A stretch of 64,000 bases of DNA, from assembly GCF_001434785.1 (NCBI RefSeq), contig NZ_AZDT01000028.1, positions 1 to 64,000 on the forward strand. The letters are read 5' to 3'. The translations under genes were made by a program, and so were the position numbers. Position 1 is the first letter of the stretch; each line of letters opens with the position of its first letter. Under the pieces are notes generated by a model. It was not told the DNA's origin, did not search any database, and saw nothing but the letters and a program-made list of their open reading frames with translations. The DNA comes from Levilactobacillus namurensis DSM 19117 (GTDB lineage: Bacteria > Bacillota > Bacilli > Lactobacillales > Lactobacillaceae). This document shows positions 20,349 to 28,759 of this stretch, piece by piece.

Positions 20349-20708
20349 CTATTGCCCTCTTTCTAAAATAACTTGTGTCATCACCACAGTCGCGGTATGT
20401 GATATCGAGACGTGCGCGATGCCCCTAAACGGCTGACGTCTAACTTCTGGGCGACCGACAGCATTGTCACGAACTTCCAGGTCTTGAAACCCGAAGGCCT
20501 TACCAATCCCGGTTCCCAAGGCCTTTCCGTACGACTCCTTCACCGACCACCGGCCCGCTAAAAACTCCACGGCCCGTTGGCCACTCAAGCGTTGATAATC
20601 ACTGAGTTCCCCTGGTGTCAGGACCCGCGTTAGAAATGCCGGGTAATCGCTCACCACTTGCTGGACCCGTGCGAGATCCGTAATATCGATTCCAGTTCCG
20701 TAGATCAC
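20349..20708 (-). CDS. acpS: Holo-[acyl-carrier-protein] synthase
   Basis: Transfers 4'-phosphopantetheine from CoA to apo-ACP. The 119-residue protein has the family motifs [14 protein letters not shown] (Asp for Mg2+) and [21 protein letters not shown], with the conserved AHVSISHT near the C-terminus. First gene of the acpS-alr-mazE-mazF operon. Confidence 0.95.
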   Translation of the reverse strand: MIYGTGIDITDLARVQQVVSDYPAFLTRVLTPGELSDYQRLSGQRAVEFLAGRWSVKESYGKALGTGIGKAFGFQDLEVRDNAVGRPEVRRQPFRGIAHVSISHTATVVMTQVILERGQ

Positions 20709-20830
20709 GGTGTCACCCCCTTAAACGTCTAAACCTTATTCTAGCACAGCCAAGTCATGTTGGGGGTGACGTATCCCCGGTTAACGCAAATCGTTACCAA
20801 AACACTAGTAATCCCGCCTTAGTCCCGTCG

Positions 20831-20986
20831 TTGAGTGCCCCACCGGGACCTCCGCCAGACCGGCCTTGCCTTCATCAATTAGAAATAAGGTATGCTTTCG
20901 ATAATTAAATGTTAGCATAATTAATTTACCCAATCAATAAATAAGCTACTCCCAAATTAGCATGGCCCGGGCACTCAACCGGTCCC
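20831..20986. other. Long-range interlocking inverted repeats in a divergent promoter region
   Basis: TTGAGTGCCC (20831-20840) is the perfect complement of GGGCACTCAA (20969-20978), and GGGACC (20845-20850) of GGTCCC (20981-20986). The two pairings cross. The 118 nt in between are AT-rich and hold a likely acpS promoter on the minus strand (TTGATT, 17 nt, TAACAT, about 20937-20909). It could be a regulatory fold, paired binding sites for a looping regulator, or chance. Confidence 0.35.
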
Positions 20987-21055
20987 TACCAGTTGGCGAA
21001 ACCCGCAAGTTGCGCTAGAATCGAAGGAACGCTTACGCATAAGGGAGTCTGAACA

Positions 21056-21769
21056 ATGAAAAAAATCATCGGCATCACGGCGGACGAGCTACTGGCTCCG
21101 ATGCCCTACATCAATCAACAGCACGCCGACTTCGTGCCCCGGCCGTTAATCGACGCGGTCACAGCCACTCAGGCCATTCCCCTAGGCCTCTCCCCCGTCC
21201 CCACCACGGACGTGGCCGACCTCTTGGCACCACTCGACGGCTTAATCCTCACCGGCGGACCCGACGTTGATCCGACCTTTATGGGTGAAGACCCGCGACC
21301 GGCCCTAGGTATCACCAACCGTCGACGCGACATCTTCGAGATTGCCCTGGTCCGGGCCGCCGTCGCCCAACATTTACCGATTCTCGCCATCTGCCGCGGG
21401 ATGCACGTGGTCAACGTGGCCTTGGGCGGGACGCTGTATCAAGATCTGCTGACCCAGTACCCCGGTAAAGGCCTCCTCAAGCACCAACAGGCGGCTCCCG
21501 GAAACCTACCGACCCATACCGTCACCGTGCGCCCTTCGGCCCTCCAGGACGCCGTGGGACAACATCCCTTTGTGAACTCCCGCCACCATCAAGCCGTGCG
21601 GTTTCCCGCCGATGACGTGCTGATTGTCGCCCGTGCCAGTGACGGCGTCATCGAAGGCATCGAGAACGCCGACGCCAGCATTCAAGGCGTGCAGTGGCAT
21701 CCGGAAAACATGTGGCGAGAATTCCCCGAACAACGCGCGCTCTTCCAGGCATTCACGGACCGGCTCTAA
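21056..21769 (+). CDS. Gamma-glutamyl-gamma-aminobutyrate hydrolase-like protein (class I glutamine amidotransferase, PuuD type)
   Basis: The 237-residue protein has the Peptidase_C26 fold with oxyanion region GLILTGGPDVDPTFMGE, the nucleophile elbow LAICRGMHVVNVALGGTLYQDL (Cys near 116) and the His-Glu pair in VQWHPENMW. Such enzymes hydrolyse gamma-glutamyl amides. Substrate in this organism is unknown; no putrescine pathway genes are near. It stands alone, divergent from acpS and convergent with cshA. Confidence 0.82.
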   Translation: MKKIIGITADELLAPMPYINQQHADFVPRPLIDAVTATQAIPLGLSPVPTTDVADLLAPLDGLILTGGPDVDPTFMGEDPRPALGITNRRRDIFEIALVRAAVAQHLPILAICRGMHVVNVALGGTLYQDLLTQYPGKGLLKHQQAAPGNLPTHTVTVRPSALQDAVGQHPFVNSRHHQAVRFPADDVLIVARASDGVIEGIENADASIQGVQWHPENMWREFPEQRALFQAFTDRL

Positions 21770-21833
21770 ACCCGTCCCGTCATCAACACCACGTTCCGTG
21801 GTTCCAGGCTTTTCTATCCAACTATCCTCACCA

Positions 21834-21876
21834 AATAAAAAGAGCGCACCGACCAGCCGGTCAGTGCGCTCTTTCC
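21834..21876. terminator. Bidirectional terminator
   Basis: AAAGAGCGCAC and GTGCGCTCTTT enclose an inner GACCGG/CCGGTC pairing. A- and T-rich flanks on both sides serve the convergent hydrolase gene and cshA. Confidence 0.9.
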
Positions 21877-21901
21877 AATCAATCTCTCTTTTTAAGTGAA
21901 A

Positions 21902-23440
21902 CTAGTCTTTCTTCCGAATCGTGAAGCCGCGCTTGCCGCTTCCTTCGGACCGCCGACCACCATTGTTGCTGCGGTGTCCCCGGTTACCTTCGTAACCGCG
22001 ACCGCCATTGCGGCTGCCGCCGCGACGATCGTTGTTCCGGTGATGGTAGCCACCACCGTTGCCGTGCCGGTTACCACCACGGTGATAGCCGCCACCGCCA
22101 TGGCGTTTGCCACCGCGCTTAGGCAGTGGCCGCTCTGGCGTAATCTTAACTGGCACTTGACTACTGTCGTCCTTGGTCACGTCGTTCAAGAGCGCTGCAA
22201 CCAAGTCTTCAGCATCGTATTCTTCCAGCAAGCTCTTAGCCGCTGAAGCATACTTTTCGGTATCCGTCTTGTTGACCAATTCGGTAACGGCTTCCTTAGC
22301 GACCCCTAATTGGCCGACAAAGGCTTCTTCAGCCGAAGGCGGCTTCAGAGGGAGCATCCGCACCTTGGTCAGCTTTTCGATTTCGCGCAAGTAACCCATT
22401 TCGTTCGGCGTCACGAAGGTCATGGAAACCCCGTGCTTCCCGGCACGACCGGTCCGGCCGACCCGGTGAACGTAACTGTCAGGATCTTGTGGAATATCGT
22501 AGTTGTACACGTGGGTCACATCGTTGATGTCGATCCCCCGGGCAGCGACGTCCGTCGCAACTAAGATATCCAACTTTCCGTGACGGAATTCGTTCATGAT
22601 CTGGGTCCGGCGCTTCTGCGTCAGGTCCCCATGAATCCCAGCCGCGTTGTAACCCCGCGCCTGTAATCCGTTCGAAATTTCATCGACCCGCCGCTTGGTC
22701 CGCGTGAAGACGATGGTCAGGTCAGGATCTTGCACGTCGAAGAACCGCGTCATGATGTCGAACTTCTCGAAGTCCCGCGAACGAACGTAGAACTGGTCGA
22801 TCAAGTCCGTGGTCAATTCCTTGGCCTTGATCTTCACGTGCTTAGGATCTTGCATGAACTGCACACCGACCCGTTTGATTTCAGGTGGCATGGTTGCGGA
22901 GAAGAGCATGGTTTGCCGCTCTTCTGGCAATTGCTTGATGATGTCTTCAATGTCATCCAAGAAGCCCATGTTCAACATTTCGTCCGCTTCATCTAAGACC
23001 AGCATCTGAACGTGGTCTAACTTCAGCGTGTGCCGCCGGATGTGGTCTAATAACCGACCAGGCGTGCCGACCACCACTTGAGGGTGGTTCTTCAAGGACT
23101 TGATTTGACGGCGAATGTCCGCCCCACCATAGACGACCTGCACGTTAGCCCGTTCATGCCGACCTAACTTGTAGATTTCTTCTTGCGTTTGGATCGCTAA
23201 TTCCCGCGTTGGGGAGATCACTAACGCCTGCACATTCGGATTGCTTTTATCAATCTTTTCCAGAATCGGGAGTGCAAAGGCGGCCGTCTTACCGGTCCCT
23301 GTCTGCGCTTGACCAATCACGTCTTGGCCCTTTAAGACCATCGGAATGGTTTCGGCTTGAATTGGGGTCGCTTCCTCGTAACCTGCATCAGTAACAGCTG
23401 CTAATAGGTCATCGGAGAGACCCAGTTCTTTAAACTTCAA
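21902..23440 (-). CDS. cshA: DEAD-box RNA helicase CshA
   Basis: ATP-dependent RNA helicase of RNA turnover and ribosome assembly. It has the Q motif region, Walker A AQTGTGKTAAFALP, DEAD in MLVLDEADEMLNMGF, SAT and HRVGRTGRAGKHG. A roughly 130-residue C-terminal tail ends in Gly/Arg/Asn/His repeats (GGYHRGGNRHGNGGGYHHRN) likely to bind RNA. The ORF extends 28 codons upstream from a TTG without SD. The TTG at 23440 follows AGGAGG by 8-9 nt and gives MKFKELGLSDDLL, the usual start; the protein is 512 residues. It follows murF, as in related lactobacilli. Confidence 0.95.
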   Translation of the reverse strand: MKFKELGLSDDLLAAVTDAGYEEATPIQAETIPMVLKGQDVIGQAQTGTGKTAAFALPILEKIDKSNPNVQALVISPTRELAIQTQEEIYKLGRHERANVQVVYGGADIRRQIKSLKNHPQVVVGTPGRLLDHIRRHTLKLDHVQMLVLDEADEMLNMGFLDDIEDIIKQLPEERQTMLFSATMPPEIKRVGVQFMQDPKHVKIKAKELTTDLIDQFYVRSRDFEKFDIMTRFFDVQDPDLTIVFTRTKRRVDEISNGLQARGYNAAGIHGDLTQKRRTQIMNEFRHGKLDILVATDVAARGIDINDVTHVYNYDIPQDPDSYVHRVGRTGRAGKHGVSMTFVTPNEMGYLREIEKLTKVRMLPLKPPSAEEAFVGQLGVAKEAVTELVNKTDTEKYASAAKSLLEEYDAEDLVAALLNDVTKDDSSQVPVKITPERPLPKRGGKRHGGGGYHRGGNRHGNGGGYHHRNNDRRGGSRNGGRGYEGNRGHRSNNGGRRSEGSGKRGFTIRKKD

Positions 23441-23590
23441 ATATTTTTCCTCCTGTATGGGTAACGTCACCCTAGTGCCTTGCAATTCTTGGAAAAAATC
23501 CGTTTCCCATGGTGCGAAAAACAATTGGCTAGAGCGGAGTAAGTCAGTTCTTAAATTTTACAACCAAACCATCATACAACGGCCCAACAA

Positions 23591-23625
23591 AATAAGCAAC
23601 TCCTACGACTTCTAGGAATTGCTTA
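23591..23625 (-). terminator. Terminator after murF
   Basis: On the minus strand AAGCAA...TTGCTT with an inner CCTA/TAGG forms a stem followed by ATTTTG. It separates murF from cshA. Confidence 0.65.
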
Positions 23626-23638
23626 CATATCGCTTATT

Positions 23639-25024
23639 TTAGTCTTTAGAATCCGGCACCAATTGTGCCAGGACGTTCTCTAGGTGGATTCCGTGCGACC
23701 CTTTTAATAAAATTTGGTCGTCAGCCGTCAACGTGGCTTGTAAGGTCCGTGTCAACTGATCCAGTTGGTCCGTGTCAAAGTGCGTCACGGGTAAATCCGG
23801 CGCCTGCTGGGCCAAGGCCGTCTGTAAAGCCACCATGTGAGGCCCCACCAGATAGACGCCCGCAAACTTCGTCGGGTCTAGGGCATCTGCCAAGCCGGCG
23901 TGCAAGGCGTCCGCTTGATCGCCCAACTCCAACATGTCCCCCAGGACCACCAACCGCCGGCCCTTGACCGGGGTCTGGGCAAACGCGCCCAAGACCTCCC
24001 GGACCGCCGTTGGGTTCGAGTTGTACACGTCACTAAGGACCGCAGCCCCCTGCGTACTGGTCAGCCATTCGGCCCGGTTCTTGGTCAGCGGAACCGTCGC
24101 CAACGCCTTTTGTGCGTTCGTTGCTTGGATCCGGTAGATCTGGGCCACGGCCAAAGCCGCCAGCGCATTATTGACGTTGTATTCCCCAATCATGGGTACC
24201 GTAAAGGTCACGTCGGGGTAGGCGTTGCTGGTGAAGCTGGTGCTGGTCGCCGTATCCTGTACGCTAGTCGCGTAGAAGTCGTTGGTGGTCTGCCGACCGA
24301 ACGTCAACTGACGTTGCTTTAAGTCCGCGACCCGTTCCCGCAATAACGGTTCGTCGCCATCATAGACGAAGACCCCGTCATCACTCAGGCCATGGGTAAT
24401 CTCAAACTTGGCATCCGCAATCTTGTCCCGGGTCCCGAAGAACTCGATGTGGGCCTCCCCAATCATGGTGATGATCGCCACGTCCGGCGTGACCAGCTTA
24501 CTGAGAAAGTCCAGCTGTCCGGGACGGTCCATCCCCATCTCGACTACCAGCATCTCCGTGTTGGGTTCCATGGACAGAACCGTCATCGGCACACCGATTT
24601 CATTGTTAAAGTTCGCGTAAGTCTTGGTCACGTTGAACTGGGTTCCCAAGATCGCCGCGACCATATCCTTGGTCGTGGTCTTCCCGTTACTCCCCGTAAC
24701 GGCGACCACCCGTGGGTTGATCTTGGTCAGGTAATACCGGGCTAAGGTCTGGAGCGCGGTCAATGAGTTGGCGACTTGAATCACCGGAAAGCCCGCTGGT
24801 GCCGTGGCTAAGTCTTGAGCCCAGAGCGTGGCTGCTGCGCCATGATCAATCGCTGATTGAATAAACTGGTGGCCGTCTTGTTCCCCCGTTAGCGGAATGA
24901 ACAGGCCACCCGGTTGCAGGTGGCGACTATCAAACGCGACGCTGGTCACGTCGACGTCCGCCCATTGTTCGTAATCGTTGATTGCCCCTACCGCATGGGC
25001 AATTTCCGCAAGTTGCATCTTCAT
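23639..25024 (-). CDS. murF: UDP-N-acetylmuramoyl-tripeptide--D-alanyl-D-alanine ligase
   Basis: Adds D-Ala-D-Ala (or D-Ala-D-Lac) to UDP-MurNAc-tripeptide, the last cytoplasmic step of peptidoglycan precursor synthesis. It has the Mur-ligase ATP loop VVAVTGSNGKTTTKDMV (about residues 106-122), the NNEIGVPMTVL block, ENAL-type NVNNALAALAVA and a C-terminal domain with SNPTAVREVL and LKGSHG. GGGAG precedes the ATG at 25024, nine codons into the longer ORF. Upstream of cshA. Confidence 0.95.
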   Translation of the reverse strand: MKMQLAEIAHAVGAINDYEQWADVDVTSVAFDSRHLQPGGLFIPLTGEQDGHQFIQSAIDHGAAATLWAQDLATAPAGFPVIQVANSLTALQTLARYYLTKINPRVVAVTGSNGKTTTKDMVAAILGTQFNVTKTYANFNNEIGVPMTVLSMEPNTEMLVVEMGMDRPGQLDFLSKLVTPDVAIITMIGEAHIEFFGTRDKIADAKFEITHGLSDDGVFVYDGDEPLLRERVADLKQRQLTFGRQTTNDFYATSVQDTATSTSFTSNAYPDVTFTVPMIGEYNVNNALAALAVAQIYRIQATNAQKALATVPLTKNRAEWLTSTQGAAVLSDVYNSNPTAVREVLGAFAQTPVKGRRLVVLGDMLELGDQADALHAGLADALDPTKFAGVYLVGPHMVALQTALAQQAPDLPVTHFDTDQLDQLTRTLQATLTADDQILLKGSHGIHLENVLAQLVPDSKD

Positions 25025-25191
25025 AATGTCGACTCCCATTTCGTGTGGCAAACTGCCACCGTCTTTTAGCTAGGCCCTATGCGACCGGGCCGGTGTAAAA
25101 TTCTGGTTACCATTATACCATGAAACGCGAGCAACTCACCGAATTCTCCCAAAGTCCCCCCAATCATCGCCGGTAACCCGCGCCCCAGGCC

Positions 25192-25227
25192 AAATAAAAA
25201 GCCTCCCCATCACTAGGGAGACTTTCT
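25192..25227 (-). terminator. Terminator after the unknown gene at 25239
   Basis: On the minus strand AGTCTCCC pairs with GGGAGGCT and is followed by TTTTTATTT. Confidence 0.8.
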
Positions 25228-25238
25228 CAAACTTCAAC

Positions 25239-26024
25239 TTAAATCAGATCCGCGACTTCACCAAATTCTTGGTTATCGTGAATCGTCAGCGACCATTCCC
25301 GCGTCGCTAGGTCGTACCGTAGACTGGCGACTTCCTTCGAATCGGCATAAACCTCTTCTTGGGTGTGCCAGGCGGCCTGGTGTTCCGGGTGTTGAACGGC
25401 ACGTACCGGAATCAGGTAGACCCGCCGCCGTTCCACCAACTGATCGAAGGCGATCACGGCACCATCCATCAGGCCTTCGGTTAGCTGCAACAGAATTTCA
25501 TGGGGGATGTCCGTGATCGACAACGGTCGGGCGAAGACCCAGCGGTTGTTATGCATCGCCCGTAAATGCCGTTTAATGCTCACGTCCAGCACGTGTCCAA
25601 AATGGTTCAGGTGCTGGTAGTAGACCTTATAGAAGCCATCCCGCAAGCTCAGAAAAGCGTACTCGTTTTGCAACTTGGCGTAAAACGGCGTCCGAATATG
25701 CGTCTCCATGTGCCCCAAATAGAGCAGCTCCGCAATCTCCGTGGGTAACAGGAAATCAAGATCGTCGGCGTGCAGGTAATCCAACCACTTCACGGGCTGG
25801 GTGTGCTTCCCCAACAAATACCGCCGCACCTGGGCCTGACCCGAGACGGTCTGAAAACGGGTATGGGGATTGATTTCCACGTCGTTTCCGGATTCAGCGT
25901 TCAGCAACAACAATTGATTGGGCACCTCGGGGACCCCATTTAAAAAATCGGCGGGCGAGATTCCCAACGAATACACCATGTTGGTAACTGGCTCTAAACT
26001 GAGATAGACAAAATTTCCACGCAT
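25239..26024 (-). CDS. Hypothetical protein, 261 residues
   Basis: A soluble, mixed-charge protein with no signal peptide and no membrane segment. I do not recognise a domain. Visible features are an aromatic- and Leu-rich N-terminus (NFVYLSLEPVTNMVYSLGIS), a central helical part (DDLDFLLPTEIAELLYLGHMETHI) and an acidic end. Codon use matches its neighbours, and it has its own terminator and a weak SD (AAAGAG), so it is a real gene. It sits between htpX-lemA and murF. Function unknown; neighbours suggest nothing firm beyond envelope housekeeping. Confidence 0.8.
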   Translation of the reverse strand: MRGNFVYLSLEPVTNMVYSLGISPADFLNGVPEVPNQLLLLNAESGNDVEINPHTRFQTVSGQAQVRRYLLGKHTQPVKWLDYLHADDLDFLLPTEIAELLYLGHMETHIRTPFYAKLQNEYAFLSLRDGFYKVYYQHLNHFGHVLDVSIKRHLRAMHNNRWVFARPLSITDIPHEILLQLTEGLMDGAVIAFDQLVERRRVYLIPVRAVQHPEHQAAWHTQEEVYADSKEVASLRYDLATREWSLTIHDNQEFGEVADLI

Positions 26025-26095
26025 ACTCTTACACTCTTTCTGCTAATTTCCTCTTTCATTGTACACCGAAATAACGCGAGAATATCGCTTATTTT

Positions 26096-26995
26096 TTACA
26101 TTTTTTCCAGCCGGGCAATCCGGTCCGCAATGGGCGGATGAGTGGCAAATAAGTCCCCCAATTTCCGCTTCTTCTTGAACGGATCCCCGATATATAACGC
26201 CGAACTGTTGGGGTCGGCCGCCTGCATCGGCTGGCTATCATCAATCTTCTCCAGCGCCGAGATCAACCCCTGCGGATTCCGGGTCAGCTCAACGCTGGCC
26301 GCATCCGCGAGGTACTCCCGGTTCCGGGACAACGCCATCTGCGCAATGCTAGCCGCTAACGGGGCCAAGATCAGTAACACCACCGAGATCACGAGTCCAA
26401 TCACATTACCGGCTGAGCCCTGGTCGTCGTCATCGTCGCGGCGGCGCGCACCACCCCACCAGAACCAGTTGCTGGCAAAGTTCACTAAGAACCCAATGGC
26501 CGCCGCCAACGCTAAGGCAATGGTCTGTAACCGAATATCGTAGTTACGAATGTGTGACACCTCATGGCCAATCACGCCTTCCAACTCTTCTCGGTTCAGC
26601 CGCTCGAGTAGCCCTGTGGTGACCGCGACCGCCGAATGAGCCGGGTCGTTACCGGTCGCAAAGGCGTTCGGACTGGCATCGTTAATGATGAAGACCCGCG
26701 GCATGGGAACTTGGCCCACCATAGCCATGTCTTCGATCAGGTGCCAGAGCTGCGGTGCTTGGTCTTCTTGGGTAATCTCTTGCCCGTGGTTCATGCTCAT
26801 GATGACGTTCGTTGAGTTACTGATCATGAGGACCATGTAGACCGCCGTAACAATGGCGGCCCCCACGACACCGGCTGACCAGCTGGCCCAAAAGACGTCC
26901 CCTAACGCCGCGCCGACCGCTAAGACGAGAAGACCGAAGCCCGCCATGACGTAGCCCGTTCGGCGTTTATTCATGGCAATTTGTTCATATAACAT
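26096..26995 (-). CDS. htpX: Membrane zinc protease HtpX
   Basis: M48 metalloprotease that removes damaged membrane proteins. The 299-residue protein has two N-terminal membrane segments (about residues 15-56), the zinc site [12 protein letters not shown] (HEXXH), two further membrane segments after it (one before and one after the DDDDDQ loop), and [14 protein letters not shown] with the third zinc ligand Glu. It starts 8 nt after lemA; lemA-htpX is a conserved pair. Confidence 0.95.
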   Translation of the reverse strand: MLYEQIAMNKRRTGYVMAGFGLLVLAVGAALGDVFWASWSAGVVGAAIVTAVYMVLMISNSTNVIMSMNHGQEITQEDQAPQLWHLIEDMAMVGQVPMPRVFIINDASPNAFATGNDPAHSAVAVTTGLLERLNREELEGVIGHEVSHIRNYDIRLQTIALALAAAIGFLVNFASNWFWWGGARRRDDDDDQGSAGNVIGLVISVVLLILAPLAASIAQMALSRNREYLADAASVELTRNPQGLISALEKIDDSQPMQAADPNSSALYIGDPFKKKRKLGDLFATHPPIADRIARLEKM

Positions 26996-27003
26996 GGTCT
27001 CGC

Positions 27004-27576
27004 CTACTTCGTATTCAGATCGTCAAAAGAAACTTTAGGCGTTGCCTTTTCTTCTGCCGGAACTTCAAGATACTTCTCCATTGCAAAGTGGTGAATGTTG
27101 GCCACTAAGTTGCTAGGGAAGGATTGGACCCGCATGTTCAGACTCGCCACGGTACTGTTATAGAGTTGCCGCGAGTACGCAATCTTATTTTCCGTGTTGG
27201 TCAGTTCTTCCATCAAGTTGGTAAACTGGGTGTTGGCCTTAAGATCTGGGTAGTTTTCCGCAACGGCGAACAAGGAACGCAACGTCCCTGATAATTCGTT
27301 GGACACTTCCATGGTCTGTTGCCGGTCCCCTGCCGGCACTGCCGTTAATTGATTCCGCAGTTCCACCACCTTTTGTAACGTCGATTTTTCATAAGTCGCG
27401 TACCCCTTAGCAGTCGAGACCAGGTTCGGAATCAAGTCATTTCGCCGCTTCAATTGCACGTCGATCTGACTCCAAGATTCTTGAACGTGGGTCCGAATCT
27501 GGACCAGGCCGTTATAGATGCTAACGTACCAGATAACCAGTAAGCCCACGATAACAATTGCAATAATCCATGCCAT
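27004..27576 (-). CDS. lemA: LemA family protein
   Basis: The 190-residue protein has an N-terminal membrane segment ([20 protein letters not shown]) and a long helical LemA domain ([30 protein letters not shown]) outside or inside the membrane face. Biochemical role of the family is unsettled; the constant pairing with HtpX suggests a part in membrane quality control. GGAGG precedes the ATG. Confidence 0.93.
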   Translation of the reverse strand: MAWIIAIVIVGLLVIWYVSIYNGLVQIRTHVQESWSQIDVQLKRRNDLIPNLVSTAKGYATYEKSTLQKVVELRNQLTAVPAGDRQQTMEVSNELSGTLRSLFAVAENYPDLKANTQFTNLMEELTNTENKIAYSRQLYNSTVASLNMRVQSFPSNLVANIHHFAMEKYLEVPAEEKATPKVSFDDLNTK

Positions 27577-27683
27577 AAAGTTACCACTCCTCCAAGTTAA
27601 TTTGTTAGACTAATCATAACAAAGGCACCTTAGCGAAACCAGCCTGTTCATCACGATTTAAGGATTAATTAGGAGGTCCCACC

Positions 27684-28145
27684 ATGCACCATATTTTATT
27701 CGTTTGTCTCGGTAATATCTGCCGCTCCCCTATGGCCGAAGCCATCGCACAAAAAGAGATCGACCAAAACGGCCTGCAACGCCAGTTTGCCGTTCAATCC
27801 GTCGCGACTAGCCCCGAAGAAGAGGGCAACCATCCCCATCCCGGTGCGCTGAAAACCATGCGCCAACACGGCTTGGACGCCAGCGCACACCGGTCACGGC
27901 CCATCACGCCAGCCGACTTTGCTTGGGCTGACACCATCATCACCATGGACCACGCCAACGTGGCCAACCTGCAACGGCTAGCCCCCACGCCGGCTGATGC
28001 TGCCAAGATCAAGCTGTGCCTGGACATTCTCCCCGGACGCCAGGGACAGGCCATCGATGACCCTTGGTACACCCACAAGTTCGAACTGACCTACCAAGAA
28101 CTGGCCGCAGCAATCCCCGCTTGGCTCCAGGCCTTAGCCCACTAA
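27684..28145 (+). CDS. Low-molecular-weight protein-tyrosine phosphatase
   Basis: The 153-residue protein has the active-site loop FVCLGNICRSPMAEA (C-x5-R-S, Cys near residue 7) and the general-acid motif DDPWYT near the C-terminus. It may act on tyrosine-phosphorylated capsule/exopolysaccharide kinases or other substrates; no such kinase gene is in the window. AGGAGG precedes the ATG. Divergent from lemA; downstream is a structured repeat locus. Confidence 0.9.
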   Translation: MHHILFVCLGNICRSPMAEAIAQKEIDQNGLQRQFAVQSVATSPEEEGNHPHPGALKTMRQHGLDASAHRSRPITPADFAWADTIITMDHANVANLQRLAPTPADAAKIKLCLDILPGRQGQAIDDPWYTHKFELTYQELAAAIPAWLQALAH

Positions 28146-28170
28146 CCTGTAAGAATTGACAAAAGCATCC

Positions 28171-28326
28171 GGTCCCACCAGCCGATTGGCAGGGCCGTGA
28201 CGCCAGTGGGCACGACTTTGAGCTTCGCCCAACCCGCGAATCTCAAAGCTCGGCCTTAGCCTAAGGCCAGAAAACCACTGGCCTAACGCTAATGTCACCG
28301 GCTGGGCCCTATCGGCTGGCGGGACC
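28171..28326 (-). repeat. Structured intergenic repeat, locus 1, minus-sense copy (A1)
   Basis: Read on the minus strand this copy has an outer 16-bp helix (28326-28311 with 28186-28171, one G-U), a second hairpin AGGCCAG/CTGGCCT and a third CTTTGAG/CTCAAAG extended by TTCGC/GCGAA. It keeps the conserved blocks AGCCGGTGACATT and GTGCCCACTGGCGT. The single mismatch of the outer helix is a G-U pair only when the minus strand is read, which fixes the sense strand. It is the inverse of the copy that follows at 28381. Confidence 0.75.
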
Positions 28327-28380
28327 TCACATAGAGGCACGATAATGACTAACGCAGTAGGCCATTCCAACGCTAACGTG

Positions 28381-28537
28381 AGCCGTGAGGGTGGTCAGCT
28401 AGGGCTCAGCAGTGAAATTTGACTTGGGGAGCGTTTCTCAGCTGCCCTAGTCAAAGGCCCAGCTTCGAGACCGCTCTTTGGCTCGAAGTGGTGCCCACTG
28501 CGTTCCAGCCCTAGCTGGCCGCCCGGTAAGGCGGATG
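28381..28537 (+). repeat. Structured intergenic repeat, locus 1, plus-sense copy (B1)
   Basis: An 18-bp outer helix (28389-28406 with 28507-28524, two U-G pairs) encloses hairpin TTTGACT/AGTCAAA (28418-28424 with 28449-28455) and hairpin CTTCGAG/CTCGAAG. The flanks AGCCGTGAG and CCGGTAAGGCGGATGA and the inner block GTGCCCACTGCGTTCCAGCC are shared with copies B2 and B3. Wobbles pair only on the plus strand. The whole locus 28166-28573 is bounded by a perfect 18-bp inverted repeat beginning CATCCGGTCC. Confidence 0.8.
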
Positions 28538-28628
28538 ATTGACTCTAGTGTTGCTGGCTGGTGGGACCGGATGGTATCCACACGCTTCCAGCCCGACCCT
28601 AGTGCGTTCTAAGTTAAAAGTCAAAAGA

Positions 28629-28710
28629 AAAAGGCGCTGACCGCGCTTCCAGTTAACCAGCTTGCCAATGATGGCTGAGCGATGATTTCTGAACGCGGTC
28701 AGCGCCTTTT
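28629..28710 (-). terminator. Long hairpin, terminator of the csc operon
   Basis: AAAAGGCGCTGACCGCG (28629-28645) and its exact complement (28694-28710) form a 17-bp stem with a loop of about 48 nt and T/A flanks on both strands. It lies 50 nt after the cscA stop. The long loop is unusual for a plain terminator. Confidence 0.75.
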
Positions 28711-28759
28711 AGCTGAACGTTTACGTTTTTCGGGACGTCCGATTCCCTTTACCCGAAAC

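Noticed and set aside
28134-28370. Minus-strand ORF of 78 codons across repeat locus 1
   Set aside because: It lies wholly on the structured repeat and the end of the phosphatase gene; the repeat is conserved by base pairing, not by codons.
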